Shown piece after piece: positions 51,106 to 60,155 of a stretch of DNA of 64,000 nucleotides (its first letter is position 1; each line of letters begins with the position of its first letter). The translations under genes were made by a program, and so were the position numbers. This DNA comes from Chitinophaga sp. CF118. Its GTDB lineage: Bacteria > Bacteroidota > Bacteroidia > Chitinophagales > Chitinophagaceae. The notes beneath the pieces are model-generated. The model saw only the letters and a program-made list of their open reading frames with translations, was not told where the DNA came from and did not search any database. The stretch lies in contig NZ_FOMK01000004.1 of NCBI RefSeq assembly GCF_900112615.1, positions 248,001 to 312,000 of the forward strand, written 5' to 3'.

Positions 51106-52752
51106 ATGAACGCGTATATCAAACATATAAACCGGTTTCTGACAGTGACAGGATGCAGTGTGGCGGGTATTTTACTGCAACAGCAGGCATATGCCCAGGA
51201 GGGACTGAAACAGGAAACCATCGATATCATCTCCAACTACAGACCTAAGCTGCGGGATGCGGCGAAACTGAACCTGACGGCTTCCCTGCCAGGTTTTGAT
51301 ACTACCCGTCCCAAATTACAGTACCAGGTACCTGCGCTGAATCTATACTTTATGTACCAGCCAGTGCCCCTGAAACCACTTGCCCTTGGTAAAGATTCTC
51401 TGAATAAACTACAGAACAACTTTATAAAGGCAGGCTTTGGCAACTATAGTACCCCACTGATCCAGGCAGGCTTTGGCAGCGGCAGGAATGATAAATATAA
51501 CTTCGGACTGTACGGCAGTTATACATCTTCCAAAGGAGATATCAAAAATCAGGATTATAGTGCATTGAATATCCTGGCATCCGGTACTTACTTCACTCCC
51601 ATCCTGGAAGTGAATGGCGCTATCGGATTCGATCGTAACCAGATCCATTATTATGGTTATGACCACATCCTGTACGACTACAGTAAATCCGACGTGAAAC
51701 AGGCTTTTAGCCAGTTTACTGCGCAGGTAGGCGTTAAAAACAGGCCGCTGAATGACTGGGCATTCAAGTTTGAACCATCTGCCAAATTCATTTATTTCAG
51801 CGACTCCTACAAACGTAAAGAACCTACCGTACTGCTGAAAGTGCCTGTGAGCAAACAATTGTTCGAAGACATTTACATTCGTGCAGAGGGTGTATTTGAT
51901 TTGTCCTCTTTCAAACAGGACGACCTGCCACAGGTGAATAACAATGTAGTGGCCATCCATCCTGCATTCGAAATCATCAAACCACGGTTTGTATTACATG
52001 CAGGCGTAAACCCTACCTGGACCAACAGTAAATTCTACCTGCTGCCGGATATCGTGAACGAGTCACATATCATCTATAAAAAACTGATTCTGAGCAGTGG
52101 CTGGACTTCATATATTCAGAAAAATAGTTTCCGGAATCTGGCTAATCAGAACCCGTTCCTGGGTAGCTATGGCCCTGGCATCCTCAATACCCGCATAGAA
52201 GAAAAATATACTGGTATCAAAGGAACACTGGGCAGTCACTTCACCTACAACACCAAATTTGCCGCTGTTACATATTACAATCTGCCGCTGTTCGTGAATG
52301 ACAGCCTGGATGGTAAAACTTTTTATACAAAAAACGAAGAAGAGCTGAGAGCATTTAACCTGCATGCAGAAGTAGGTTACATACAGGAAGAGAAGTTCCA
52401 GCTGCGCTTTAGCCTTGACTGGTTCAATTACAACAAACAGAAAACGGAAGTAAAACCCTGGGGACTGGTGCCTTTCCGGACAGATGCCTTTGCGCAATAC
52501 ACTATTGCCCAAAAGCTGCATCTGAATGCTAACCTGTTTTTCCTGGGTAGCAGCTATTACCAGATGGTGAATAAAGATTTTGCCAAAAACAAAAGTGCAT
52601 GGGATATGAATGCCGGTGCAAACTATGATATAGGCAAGAATTTCAACCTGTGGATAAATGCAAATAATCTCTTTAATTCGCATTATCAACGCTGGAATGG
52701 GTATCAGACTTATGGCCTAAATGTTGTAGGAGGTGTGATGATTAAATTTTAA
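51106..52752 (+). CDS. TonB-receptor-like outer-membrane beta-barrel protein
   Basis: A 548-residue outer-membrane protein: N-terminal signal region (residues about 10-30, ending QQAYAQ), then a repetitive beta-barrel with strand patterns such as KYNFGLYGSYTSSKGDI, FAAVTYYNLPLFVND and FSLDWFNYNKQK, ending GGVMIKF with a terminal Phe typical of barrels. The C-terminal part (ANNLFNSHYQRWNGYQTYG) resembles the end of TonB-dependent receptors, but no plug domain or TonB box is visible. It follows the TPR gene by 33 nt. The substrate is unknown. Confidence 0.82.
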   Translation: MNAYIKHINRFLTVTGCSVAGILLQQQAYAQEGLKQETIDIISNYRPKLRDAAKLNLTASLPGFDTTRPKLQYQVPALNLYFMYQPVPLKPLALGKDSLNKLQNNFIKAGFGNYSTPLIQAGFGSGRNDKYNFGLYGSYTSSKGDIKNQDYSALNILASGTYFTPILEVNGAIGFDRNQIHYYGYDHILYDYSKSDVKQAFSQFTAQVGVKNRPLNDWAFKFEPSAKFIYFSDSYKRKEPTVLLKVPVSKQLFEDIYIRAEGVFDLSSFKQDDLPQVNNNVVAIHPAFEIIKPRFVLHAGVNPTWTNSKFYLLPDIVNESHIIYKKLILSSGWTSYIQKNSFRNLANQNPFLGSYGPGILNTRIEEKYTGIKGTLGSHFTYNTKFAAVTYYNLPLFVNDSLDGKTFYTKNEEELRAFNLHAEVGYIQEEKFQLRFSLDWFNYNKQKTEVKPWGLVPFRTDAFAQYTIAQKLHLNANLFFLGSSYYQMVNKDFAKNKSAWDMNAGANYDIGKNFNLWINANNLFNSHYQRWNGYQTYGLNVVGGVMIKF

Positions 52753-52771
52753 AGTTGTAAAATTGCGCTGA

Positions 52772-52814
52772 AAATGGCTAATTGGGTTATATTAGATTAC
52801 CCAATTAGCCATTT
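52772..52814. terminator. Inverted repeat after the barrel gene, likely terminator
   Basis: A 16-bp perfect stem (AAATGGCTAATTGGGT with its complement) and an 11-nt loop. The T-run is short, so it may be a terminator or an mRNA-protecting hairpin. Confidence 0.65.
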
Positions 52815-52854
52815 ATATGTTTGAGTCATTTCATAATAGGAATATTTACAATAC

Positions 52855-53835
52855 TTGGTGCTACAGCAATACATACAGGAAGTTTTATATAGACAGCATA
52901 CGTGCAGTCTCCCCAAAATAGGGACGTTTACAGTTCAGCATACGCCCGCGCGTTATGATGTAACCAACAATACCATTGAGGCTCCCGGAGAAAAGATCAT
53001 TTTTGAGGAGACCTGGGCAGATGATGGGAGATGCGCTGAATGGATAGCGCATAAGGAACATCTTATGCTATCTATTGCGCGGCTGAAAATGGACAAATAC
53101 ATTGAGGAATTCAAAGCAACCCTGCAAACCGGCAGGCCAATGCTGATACCTGGAGTGGGGCAATTACAGGCCAATACTATCGGGATTATTTCCTTTACAC
53201 CCGAAGCGCAGCCCCTGACATGGGATACGCTGCATGTGAAACCTGTGATCCGGCCAGATGCCAGTCATAAGATCACTGTGGGCGATAAAGAGGTAGTTGG
53301 GCAGCAGGTAACAAATCATTTAACCGCTTCGCCAGATCATACCTCTCCTATGCAGGATGTGCAGGATATTCAGGATTATCCGGCCTTCCCTGAAACTCCC
53401 TCCAGTTTTCGCTGGTGGTGGATAGGAGCTCCTCTAGGTGCCATCCTGTTTGCAGCACTTATCTGGTGGCTGGCCGAGCAACAGGATAAAAATGCCAGTC
53501 AGACTGCAGCGGAGGCTGCTGCTGTAGATACAATGGCTATTCAGAAAGATGTTCAGCAAGCGGATACCCTTCCCCGGGCATCCGTAGTACCGGCAGGAGA
53601 AGATACAATAGACTACTATGCAGTGATTGAAACATTCCATGACCGCAAAAAGGCAGATGACAAGTATGCCAAACGCAAGGACTTATGGAAACAGAACGTA
53701 CAACTGCTCTATACTACAGGAGATTCTACAGTTTTTAAAATTGCAGCACCTCTTCGCAGTATCCGGGCAGATACAACAAGATTAAAAGACTCTGTGGCAA
53801 AGGAGTATAAAGGAAAAGTAGTTTTACAATATTAG
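52855..53835 (+). CDS. HU-CCDC81/SPOR domain membrane protein
   Basis: A 326-residue protein. The N-terminal part (VLQQYIQEVLYRQHTCSLPKIGTFTVQH) fits the HU-CCDC81 domain of Bacteroidota, followed by a second, related part (MDKYIEEFKATLQTGRPMLIPGVG). A membrane helix lies at about 187-205 (RWWWIGAPLGAILFAALIWWL) and a C-terminal SPOR-like domain at about 247-326 (DYYAVIETFHDRKKADDKYAKRK). Such proteins bind septal peptidoglycan. The start has no ATG: TTG at 52855 or GTG at 52858 begins the conserved region. Confidence 0.88.
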   Translation: MVLQQYIQEVLYRQHTCSLPKIGTFTVQHTPARYDVTNNTIEAPGEKIIFEETWADDGRCAEWIAHKEHLMLSIARLKMDKYIEEFKATLQTGRPMLIPGVGQLQANTIGIISFTPEAQPLTWDTLHVKPVIRPDASHKITVGDKEVVGQQVTNHLTASPDHTSPMQDVQDIQDYPAFPETPSSFRWWWIGAPLGAILFAALIWWLAEQQDKNASQTAAEAAAVDTMAIQKDVQQADTLPRASVVPAGEDTIDYYAVIETFHDRKKADDKYAKRKDLWKQNVQLLYTTGDSTVFKIAAPLRSIRADTTRLKDSVAKEYKGKVVLQY

Positions 53836-53860
53836 GGTCCTTACAACTTTAAATTTTCCG

Positions 53861-53906
53861 GCAGCCTGTTTTATCTGTAATATGATCAAACAGGCTGCTG
53901 CTTTTT
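53861..53906 (+). terminator. Terminator after the SPOR gene
   Basis: A perfect 11-bp stem GCAGCCTGTTT/AAACAGGCTGC with a 16-nt loop, followed by CTGCTTTTT. It may also serve the convergent reductase gene on the minus strand. Confidence 0.82.
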
Positions 53907-53921
53907 GATCATATCTGCCAA

Positions 53922-54818
53922 TCAGATCTCTTTCGCAACGATATCCAGTCCTTCTTCGAAGCTATGGGGTTTATAGCCTAAATCTTTTACAGCCTTGTCT
54001 ATCACAAAACCTGTTTTTGCGGGGCGTTTGGCTGGCTGCGCGAATGTTTTTGCGTCTACCTGTTCCAGCATTTGTGGGTTAAGTTTGAAATATCCGGCAG
54101 TCTGTACGGCCATTTCGTAAGGCGTGAGGGTTTCGCTTCCGGAAATATGATAAATACCTGTGGCTTTCTTATCAGCTACCAGCTTACAACCTTCTGCAAG
54201 GTCCTGTACAAGGGTGGGAGTACGCCACTGATCTATTACTACTTTTAGTTTCTTACCCTGTTCCAGGTTATTCTTTACCCAGGTGATAATATTACTGCGT
54301 TTAGGATCTGCTGCTATACCATATACCAGTACGGTACGTACAATTGCCCAGGATAGTTTGCTATTCCTTACCAGGCGCTCTGCTGCAACTTTGCTGGCAC
54401 CATAATAACTGATAGGATTCACAGCATCCTCTTCCGAATAAGGACCTCCCAGACCATCAAATACAAAGTCGGTAGACAGGAATACAAAGAATGTTTTGGG
54501 ATACTTTTCCGCTGCCTGCAAGAGGTAACGTGTAGCACTTACATTGATGTCCCAGCATGCATCTTTGTTACGTTCACAATCATCTACCTGCGTCATTGCA
54601 GCCGCATGGATCAATACGTCCGGCTGATGCTTTTCAAGCAAATGATTTACACTGGTCGCATCACGCAGGTTCGTTGCTTCATATGTGTATCCTTCCTGAG
54701 CGGGCAGGCGGTTAGGGCCTCTTCCTGTTGCGACGACTGTATACCGGCTGTCTTGCAAAAAGACCGGAATCAGATGTTGGCCCAGTAATCCATTACTTCC
54801 TGTTATTAATACCTTCAT
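53922..54818 (-). CDS. SDR-family NAD(P)-dependent reductase, dTDP-4-dehydrorhamnose reductase-like
   Basis: A 298-residue extended SDR enzyme related to RfbD. The nucleotide motif is ITGSNGLLGQHL (residues 5-16), the catalytic YxxxK is in ISYYGASKVAAERL, and FVFLSTDFVFDGLGGPYSE and WRTPTLVQDLAEGC are typical of RfbD-like proteins. The reaction is probably reduction of a nucleotide 4-keto-6-deoxysugar, although stand-alone relatives can have other roles (for instance MAT2B-like). The other rhamnose genes rfbABC are not adjacent. Confidence 0.85.
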   Translation of the reverse strand: MKVLITGSNGLLGQHLIPVFLQDSRYTVVATGRGPNRLPAQEGYTYEATNLRDATSVNHLLEKHQPDVLIHAAAMTQVDDCERNKDACWDINVSATRYLLQAAEKYPKTFFVFLSTDFVFDGLGGPYSEEDAVNPISYYGASKVAAERLVRNSKLSWAIVRTVLVYGIAADPKRSNIITWVKNNLEQGKKLKVVIDQWRTPTLVQDLAEGCKLVADKKATGIYHISGSETLTPYEMAVQTAGYFKLNPQMLEQVDAKTFAQPAKRPAKTGFVIDKAVKDLGYKPHSFEEGLDIVAKEI

Positions 54819-55003
54819 AACAGTAAATTACTGATTTTATCAATCACAATAAAAAAGTTGGTAGTCCACGGGAGTAATAATAGAGTAGTTGGGAGTTTTG
54901 TAGTCTGTACGTTTAAACAGATGCACACTAAAATTATATGTTATTGCAAAGTAATGAGAACTCAATATGGGAATTACTTAAACGACTACATGTCTCCAAA
55001 TAG

Positions 55004-55036
55004 AAAAAGGGTGCACCAAATTATTGATGCACCCTT
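55004..55036 (-). terminator. Terminator after the prolyl oligopeptidase gene
   Basis: On the minus strand an 8-bp AGGGTGCA/TGCACCCT stem is followed by a run of five T. Confidence 0.85.
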
Positions 55037-55071
55037 CTTACTTTAAAGCCTCCGGATCTTTCGGAGCCCGA

Positions 55072-57216
55072 TTATTTTACAGTCATCCCCAGATTAAACA
55101 TGGTAAATGCCCAGATATCCGTAGCCTCTTCTATCAGCTTGGAAGTAGGCTTCCCTGCACCATGCCCTGCCTGCGTATCTATACGTATAAGCGTTGGGTT
55201 GGGACCGGCATTCGCTTCCTGTAAGGTAGCCGCAAACTTAAAGGAGTGTGCAGGTACCACGCGATCATCATGATCGGCAGTAGTGACAAGGGTGGCAGGA
55301 TAACGCGTACCATGTTTAAGATTATGCAGCGGAGAATACTTCAGCAGGTATTTAAACTGCTCGGGTTTCTCGCTACTGCCGTATTCAGTTACCCAGGCCC
55401 AACCGATAGTAAATAACTGGAAGCGTAACATATCCATTACTCCCACTGCCGGCAGTGCTACTTTGAACAAATCCGGACGCTGGGTCATGCAGGCACCTAC
55501 CAGCAGTCCGCCGTTGGAACCTCCACGGATAGCAATTCTGCTTGGCTCAGTATATTTCTCTTTTATCAGAAATTCTGCAGCACTGGTAAAGTCGTCAAAT
55601 ACATTCTGTTTATGTTCCATCATCCCAGCTTTATGCCATGCTTCTCCATATTCACTTCCACCACGCAGACATACTACTGCAAAGATCCCTCCCTGTTCCA
55701 TAAAGAACAGGTTAGATACGTTGAACCCGGGTGTTTGCGGAATATTGAATCCACCGTAACCATATAACAATACAGGGTTATCTCCATTTTTCACCATTCC
55801 TTTTTTATAAGACAGGAATATGGGAACACGTGTTCCATCTTTACTATTAAAGAATACCTGTTTAGTCTCGTAATCTTCCGGGTTAAATTTCACTTCTGGT
55901 TTGCTGTACAGGCTAGACTTGCCTGTAGCAAGATCATATTTATATACCATTCCGGGAGATACATAAGATGTAAAGCTGTAAAACAGCTCTTTGTCTTTTT
56001 TCTCTGCGCCAAAGCCGGCAGCGGTGCCTATACCAGGCAGAACTATTTCCCGTTCCTGTTTTCCGTTATAGCTGTATTGATAGATCCTGGTAGAGGCATC
56101 TTTCAGATAATTGGGGAATAACCAGCCTCCGGCAGTGCCTACACTCTGGAGTACTTCTTTCTTTTCCGGGATAATCACTTTCCAGTTTTCCTTTTCAGGA
56201 TGTTTGGGATCTACCAGTACCACTTTATAATCAGGTGCATCCTGGTTGGTGAGAACCAGCAATTTATCTCCGTCGTTATCGATCACAGAAGGTTCGTAAT
56301 CAAAGCCTTTTACCAGCAGACGAAAATCCGTTTGTGCCGGATCTTTCATATCCCGGTACCACAATTCCGAACCGGAAGTACCTTCTGACAGGTGTAGGAT
56401 CAGGAAGCGTTCGTCTTCGGTAACTCCCAGGCCGGCGTTACGCAGCGGGTGTTCTTTATCCTGGTGGATCAGTTCATCCTGTTCCTGCTGGGTACCAATC
56501 TTATGGTAATATACTTTATGGTATTCGTTCTTTTTAGAGAGCTTGCTGGATTCGTCGGGCTGGTCGTAGCGGCTATAATAGAACCCATCACCACGCCAGG
56601 AGAGGCCGCTGAACTTGATCCAGTTCAGGGAATCGGAGAGCATTCCTTTTGTTTCCACGTCCATGATGAATGCCTGTTGCCAATCGGAACCGGCCTTTGC
56701 CAGCAGGTAGGCTACATATTTTCCATTTTTTGAAAAGGCAACGGAGCCAAGGGCTACGGTACCGTTCGCCGACAGCTTATTGGGATCAATGAATACCTCT
56801 GGAGGGGCATCCAGTGTTTGCTGGCGGTATAATACGGCCTGGTTCTGGAGGCCATCATTCTTATAGAAATAATACCAGTTTCCCTTTTTGAAGGGCGCAC
56901 CTACCTTGGGATAATTCCACAGTACCTCCAGGCGTTTTTTAATAGCCTCACGAAAGGGTATCTTTGCAAGGTACGACTGTGTAACTGTGTTCTCTTCTTT
57001 TACCCAGGCTTTAGTGTCAGCACTGTTATCATCTTCCAGCCAGCGATAAGGGTCTGCTATGGAAGTACCATGATAATTGTCCGTAACATCCGTTTTACGG
57101 GTTTGTGGGTAGCTGATGCCTGATCGTTGAGCCATTACTGTTCCGGTTGTCATAAAAGTCAAAATAGTAAAGAAGGATATGATTTTTGTTTTTCTTGCTG
57201 TATTTAAATTATACAT
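55072..57216 (-). CDS. Prolyl oligopeptidase (family S9A)
   Basis: A 714-residue exported peptidase: signal peptide (residues about 1-29, ending TVMAQ), N-terminal propeller with YPQTRKTDVTDNYHG and DPYRWLEDDNSADTKAWV, then the alpha/beta-hydrolase with IAIRGGSNGGLLVGACMTQRPDLF carrying the nucleophile serine, HDDRVVPAHS with the Asp and GHGAGKPTSK with the His. Cleaves short peptides after proline. The length is typical. It is a different S9 subfamily from the gene at 33-35.7 kb. Confidence 0.96.
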   Translation of the reverse strand: MYNLNTARKTKIISFFTILTFMTTGTVMAQRSGISYPQTRKTDVTDNYHGTSIADPYRWLEDDNSADTKAWVKEENTVTQSYLAKIPFREAIKKRLEVLWNYPKVGAPFKKGNWYYFYKNDGLQNQAVLYRQQTLDAPPEVFIDPNKLSANGTVALGSVAFSKNGKYVAYLLAKAGSDWQQAFIMDVETKGMLSDSLNWIKFSGLSWRGDGFYYSRYDQPDESSKLSKKNEYHKVYYHKIGTQQEQDELIHQDKEHPLRNAGLGVTEDERFLILHLSEGTSGSELWYRDMKDPAQTDFRLLVKGFDYEPSVIDNDGDKLLVLTNQDAPDYKVVLVDPKHPEKENWKVIIPEKKEVLQSVGTAGGWLFPNYLKDASTRIYQYSYNGKQEREIVLPGIGTAAGFGAEKKDKELFYSFTSYVSPGMVYKYDLATGKSSLYSKPEVKFNPEDYETKQVFFNSKDGTRVPIFLSYKKGMVKNGDNPVLLYGYGGFNIPQTPGFNVSNLFFMEQGGIFAVVCLRGGSEYGEAWHKAGMMEHKQNVFDDFTSAAEFLIKEKYTEPSRIAIRGGSNGGLLVGACMTQRPDLFKVALPAVGVMDMLRFQLFTIGWAWVTEYGSSEKPEQFKYLLKYSPLHNLKHGTRYPATLVTTADHDDRVVPAHSFKFAATLQEANAGPNPTLIRIDTQAGHGAGKPTSKLIEEATDIWAFTMFNLGMTVK

Positions 57217-57529
57217 ATGTGTATTTTTTAAAAAAAGTTGTGTGTTGGTTAACTAAAATTGAAATTTTTACTTAATTCATCAGAATACTATTAGAAACAA
57301 AAGGCAAAATGTTATTTTTGTGCGCCCGTTTGGTATTTTTTAGCAATTTATGCATAAGCAGCGTGATTCTCAGGAAAAAACCTGTTGATGTGTAAAAAAG
57401 GAAGCCGTGAGTTGGAGAATGCGTTTATGACACGTTCGGGGGATATCAGGGTATAAAAGTGAACAAATCAACGTAAGGGGATTCCCTGAATCCATAGATA
57501 AAAACGTAGAGAGGGAAATAAACATAACT
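57217..57529. other. 313-nt divergent promoter region
   Basis: It lies between the prolyl oligopeptidase gene (minus) and pfkA (plus). It contains a candidate -7 element for pfkA (57313-57320). Otherwise AT-rich in its left part, with no RNA gene recognised. Confidence 0.5.
57313..57320 (+). promoter_or_regulatory. Candidate -7 element for pfkA-pyk
   Basis: TATTTTTG matches TAnnTTTG. It is 209 nt upstream of the pfkA ATG, leaving a long leader. The -33 region is not convincing. Confidence 0.35.
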
Positions 57530-58510
57530 ATGAAAAAAGTTAATAACATTGCAGTCCTAACTTCAGGCGGGGATGCGCCGGGCATGAATGCTGCTGTTCG
57601 TGCCGTTGTAAGGACGGGAATTTACCATCAGCTAAATGTGTATGGTGTTATGTATGGTTACAGGGGAATGCTGAAGAACGAGATTTTTCCCTTGGAGTCC
57701 AAATCTGTAGCCAACATTATCCAGCGAGGAGGCACCATTCTCAAAACCGCCCGTTGCAAAGAGTTCTACGAGTACGAGGGACGAAAAAAAGCTTACGAAA
57801 ATCTTAAGAAACACAACATTGACGGCCTGGTAGTAATTGGCGGGGATGGTTCCTTTAACGGAGCCTACAAGCTGAGCCAGGAATTCGATATTCCCTGTAT
57901 AGGCTTACCCGGTACCATCGACAAAGACATTGCCGGTACCGATTTTACTATTGGTTTTGATACTGCCGTGAACACTGCTGTAGATGCAATCGATAAGATC
58001 CGCGATACAGCTGATGCACATGACCGTTTATTTATAATAGAAGTGATGGGGCGTGATGCTGGTTACATCGCCCTGCACAGCGGTATTTCTACCGGTGCGG
58101 AACATATCATGACACCGGAGCACCTGATTGACGTACAGGATATCATTGAAGATCTGCAGGCAAATGAACGCCGCCGTAAAATGGTGAATATCATTGTAGT
58201 AGCAGAAGGTTCAACTACTGGTGGTGCTGAAGAAGTGGCCCGTCAGATTAAGGAACAATGCCTTCAGCTGGATACCCGTGTAACTATCCTGGGGCATATT
58301 CAGCGTGGAGGTTCTCCTACCTGCCAGGATAGAATCCTGGCCAGCCGCATGGGTTATGCTGCCGTAGAAGCATTGCTGGAAGGCACTTCCAATGTAATGG
58401 TGGGTATTGTAAATAACAAAATACAGTACACTCCGCTGGAACAGGCTATTAAAGCAAAAGAACACATTGATCCTGAATGGTTAAAGATTGTTAAAATACT
58501 TGCGAGTTAA
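57530..58510 (+). CDS. pfkA: 6-phosphofructokinase
   Basis: A 326-residue ATP-dependent phosphofructokinase: LTSGGDAPGMNAAVRAVVR (residues 10-28), the GGDGSFNGAYKL motif with the ATP-binding GGDGS, the catalytic PGTIDKDIAGTD (around 125-136), and IQRGGSPTCQDR near the C-terminus. It phosphorylates fructose-6-phosphate in glycolysis. The length fits bacterial PfkA (about 320). It is followed after 11 nt by the pyruvate kinase gene, forming a two-gene glycolytic operon. Confidence 0.97.
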   Translation: MKKVNNIAVLTSGGDAPGMNAAVRAVVRTGIYHQLNVYGVMYGYRGMLKNEIFPLESKSVANIIQRGGTILKTARCKEFYEYEGRKKAYENLKKHNIDGLVVIGGDGSFNGAYKLSQEFDIPCIGLPGTIDKDIAGTDFTIGFDTAVNTAVDAIDKIRDTADAHDRLFIIEVMGRDAGYIALHSGISTGAEHIMTPEHLIDVQDIIEDLQANERRRKMVNIIVVAEGSTTGGAEEVARQIKEQCLQLDTRVTILGHIQRGGSPTCQDRILASRMGYAAVEALLEGTSNVMVGIVNNKIQYTPLEQAIKAKEHIDPEWLKIVKILAS

Positions 58511-58521
58511 AAAATAGAGCT

Positions 58522-60012
58522 ATGAGTACAAACGATTTATCGAAATACGTAAACAAACAGATGGACCATACGGCTTCCAAAGCACATTCCCAGCACAAAA
58601 CCAAGATCGTAGCAACAGTTGGACCTGCATGCGATACCTATGAAGGATTACTGGCACTTGTAAAGGCCGGCGTTAATGTATTCCGTCTGAATTTTTCACA
58701 TGGCTCTCACGAGGATAAGCTGCGTATCATTAAGCTGATCCGCCAGATCAACGCCACAGAACCTTATAACGTAGCCATCCTGGCCGACTTACAGGGACCT
58801 AAACTGCGTGTTGGTGAAATTGAAAACAATGCTTTACCACTGGTTCCTGGTCAGATCCTGACTTTTGTGAACGAGAAAGTGGTAGGTAATGCAACTAAAA
58901 TATACGTTTCTTATCCAGACCTTCACAAGGATATCAAACCTGGTCAGAAAATCCTGCTGGATGACGGTAAGATCGAAACCATCGTAAAAGAAGTAACTGC
59001 AGCCGGCGAAATCAAAGCTGAAGTTTCTTTCCCGGGTGTACTCTCTTCCAAGAAAGGATTCAACCTGCCAGATACCAACGTATCACTGCCTGCACTGACA
59101 GAAAAAGATGTTGTTGACCTGGAATTCATCATCGATAACGAATGTGACTGGGTTGCCCTCTCCTTTGTTAGACACGTAGACGACCTGATGCTGCTTCGCA
59201 AACGTTTGAAAGAGCGTAATTCGAAGATGAAGATCATCTCGAAGATCGAAAAACCAGAAGCTATCAAAAACCTGAAAGAAATTATCTGGGAAAGTGATGG
59301 CGTTATGATTGCACGTGGTGACCTGGGTGTTGAACTGCCGGTTGAGCAGATTCCAATGATCCAGAAAGATATCATCCGCAAATGTATTCACCGCGCGAAA
59401 CCGGTAATCGTTGCTACCCAGATGATGGAAAGCATGATTGATCGTACCCGTCCTAACCGTAGCGAAATCACTGACGTAGCGAACGCTGTTCTGGAAGGTG
59501 CTGATGCAGTAATGCTGAGTGGAGAAACCGCTACCGGACAATTCCCTGAGCTGGTAATCCAGACTATGAAGAAAATCATTGACGAAGTTGAAAAAGAGGA
59601 TATCGTTTATAACCGTAACCTGATTCCTCACCGTCACTCTCCTACCTTCCTGAGCGATGCACTGTGTTATAATGCCTGTAAAATGGCGGAAGACCTGGAT
59701 GCTGATGCACTGATAGGTATGACGCAAAGCGGTTATACCGGCTTTATGCTGAGCAGCTACCGTCCACGCTCTCCGCTGTATGTATTCACTAAAGAAAGGT
59801 CACTGGTTAATCAGCTGAGCCTTAGCTGGGGTGTACGCGCTTTCTATTACGGTGAAGAAGAAAGTCTTGATGATATTATCTCAGATCAGATCAATATCCT
59901 GAAAGAAAGAGGATTCTTGAAAGTAGATGATGTAGTGGTTAATACAGGTAGTACTCCTGTTAAAGAACACCTGCCTACTAATACTATTAAGATTACTAAA
60001 GTGATTGAGTAA
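58522..60012 (+). CDS. pyk: Pyruvate kinase
   Basis: A 496-residue pyruvate kinase: TKIVATVGPACDTYEGL at the N-terminus, FRLNFSHGSHEDK, ADLQGPKLRVGE, the SKIEKPEAIKNLKEI and DGVMIARGDLGVELP active-site region, IVATQMMESMI, and ADAVMLSGETATGQFP. It makes pyruvate and ATP from phosphoenolpyruvate. It follows pfkA by 11 nt and ends at a clear terminator, 24 nt past the stop. Confidence 0.98.
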   Translation: MSTNDLSKYVNKQMDHTASKAHSQHKTKIVATVGPACDTYEGLLALVKAGVNVFRLNFSHGSHEDKLRIIKLIRQINATEPYNVAILADLQGPKLRVGEIENNALPLVPGQILTFVNEKVVGNATKIYVSYPDLHKDIKPGQKILLDDGKIETIVKEVTAAGEIKAEVSFPGVLSSKKGFNLPDTNVSLPALTEKDVVDLEFIIDNECDWVALSFVRHVDDLMLLRKRLKERNSKMKIISKIEKPEAIKNLKEIIWESDGVMIARGDLGVELPVEQIPMIQKDIIRKCIHRAKPVIVATQMMESMIDRTRPNRSEITDVANAVLEGADAVMLSGETATGQFPELVIQTMKKIIDEVEKEDIVYNRNLIPHRHSPTFLSDALCYNACKMAEDLDADALIGMTQSGYTGFMLSSYRPRSPLYVFTKERSLVNQLSLSWGVRAFYYGEEESLDDIISDQINILKERGFLKVDDVVVNTGSTPVKEHLPTNTIKITKVIE

Positions 60013-60035
60013 GTCTTTATAATATTTTATTTTGT

Positions 60036-60065
60036 AAAACCCGGCTCAAAAAAGCCGGGTTTTCT
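60036..60065 (+). terminator. Terminator after pyk
   Basis: AAAACCCGGCT and AGCCGGGTTTT form an 11-bp stem with a 6-nt loop, ending in a short T-run. Confidence 0.92.
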
Positions 60066-60082
60066 TATGAATTGTTATAAAG

Positions 60083-60134
60083 AAAATGCTCCTGACAGAG
60101 TTGCTTAATGAAAGTCTCGTCAGGAGCATTTTTA
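60083..60134 (-). terminator. Terminator after the TonB-dependent receptor gene
   Basis: A 14-bp stem, AAAATGCTCCTGAC on the plus strand pairing with its complement at 60119-60132, has a loop of 22 nt; on the minus strand it ends in TTTT. It follows the receptor gene stop by about 22 nt. Confidence 0.8.
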
Positions 60135-60155
60135 TTTGCAGAATGTATTTGTTTA

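Noticed and set aside
59083..59727. 214-residue antisense frame in pyruvate kinase
   Set aside because: Antisense to a highly conserved enzyme; codon pattern matches the sense strand.
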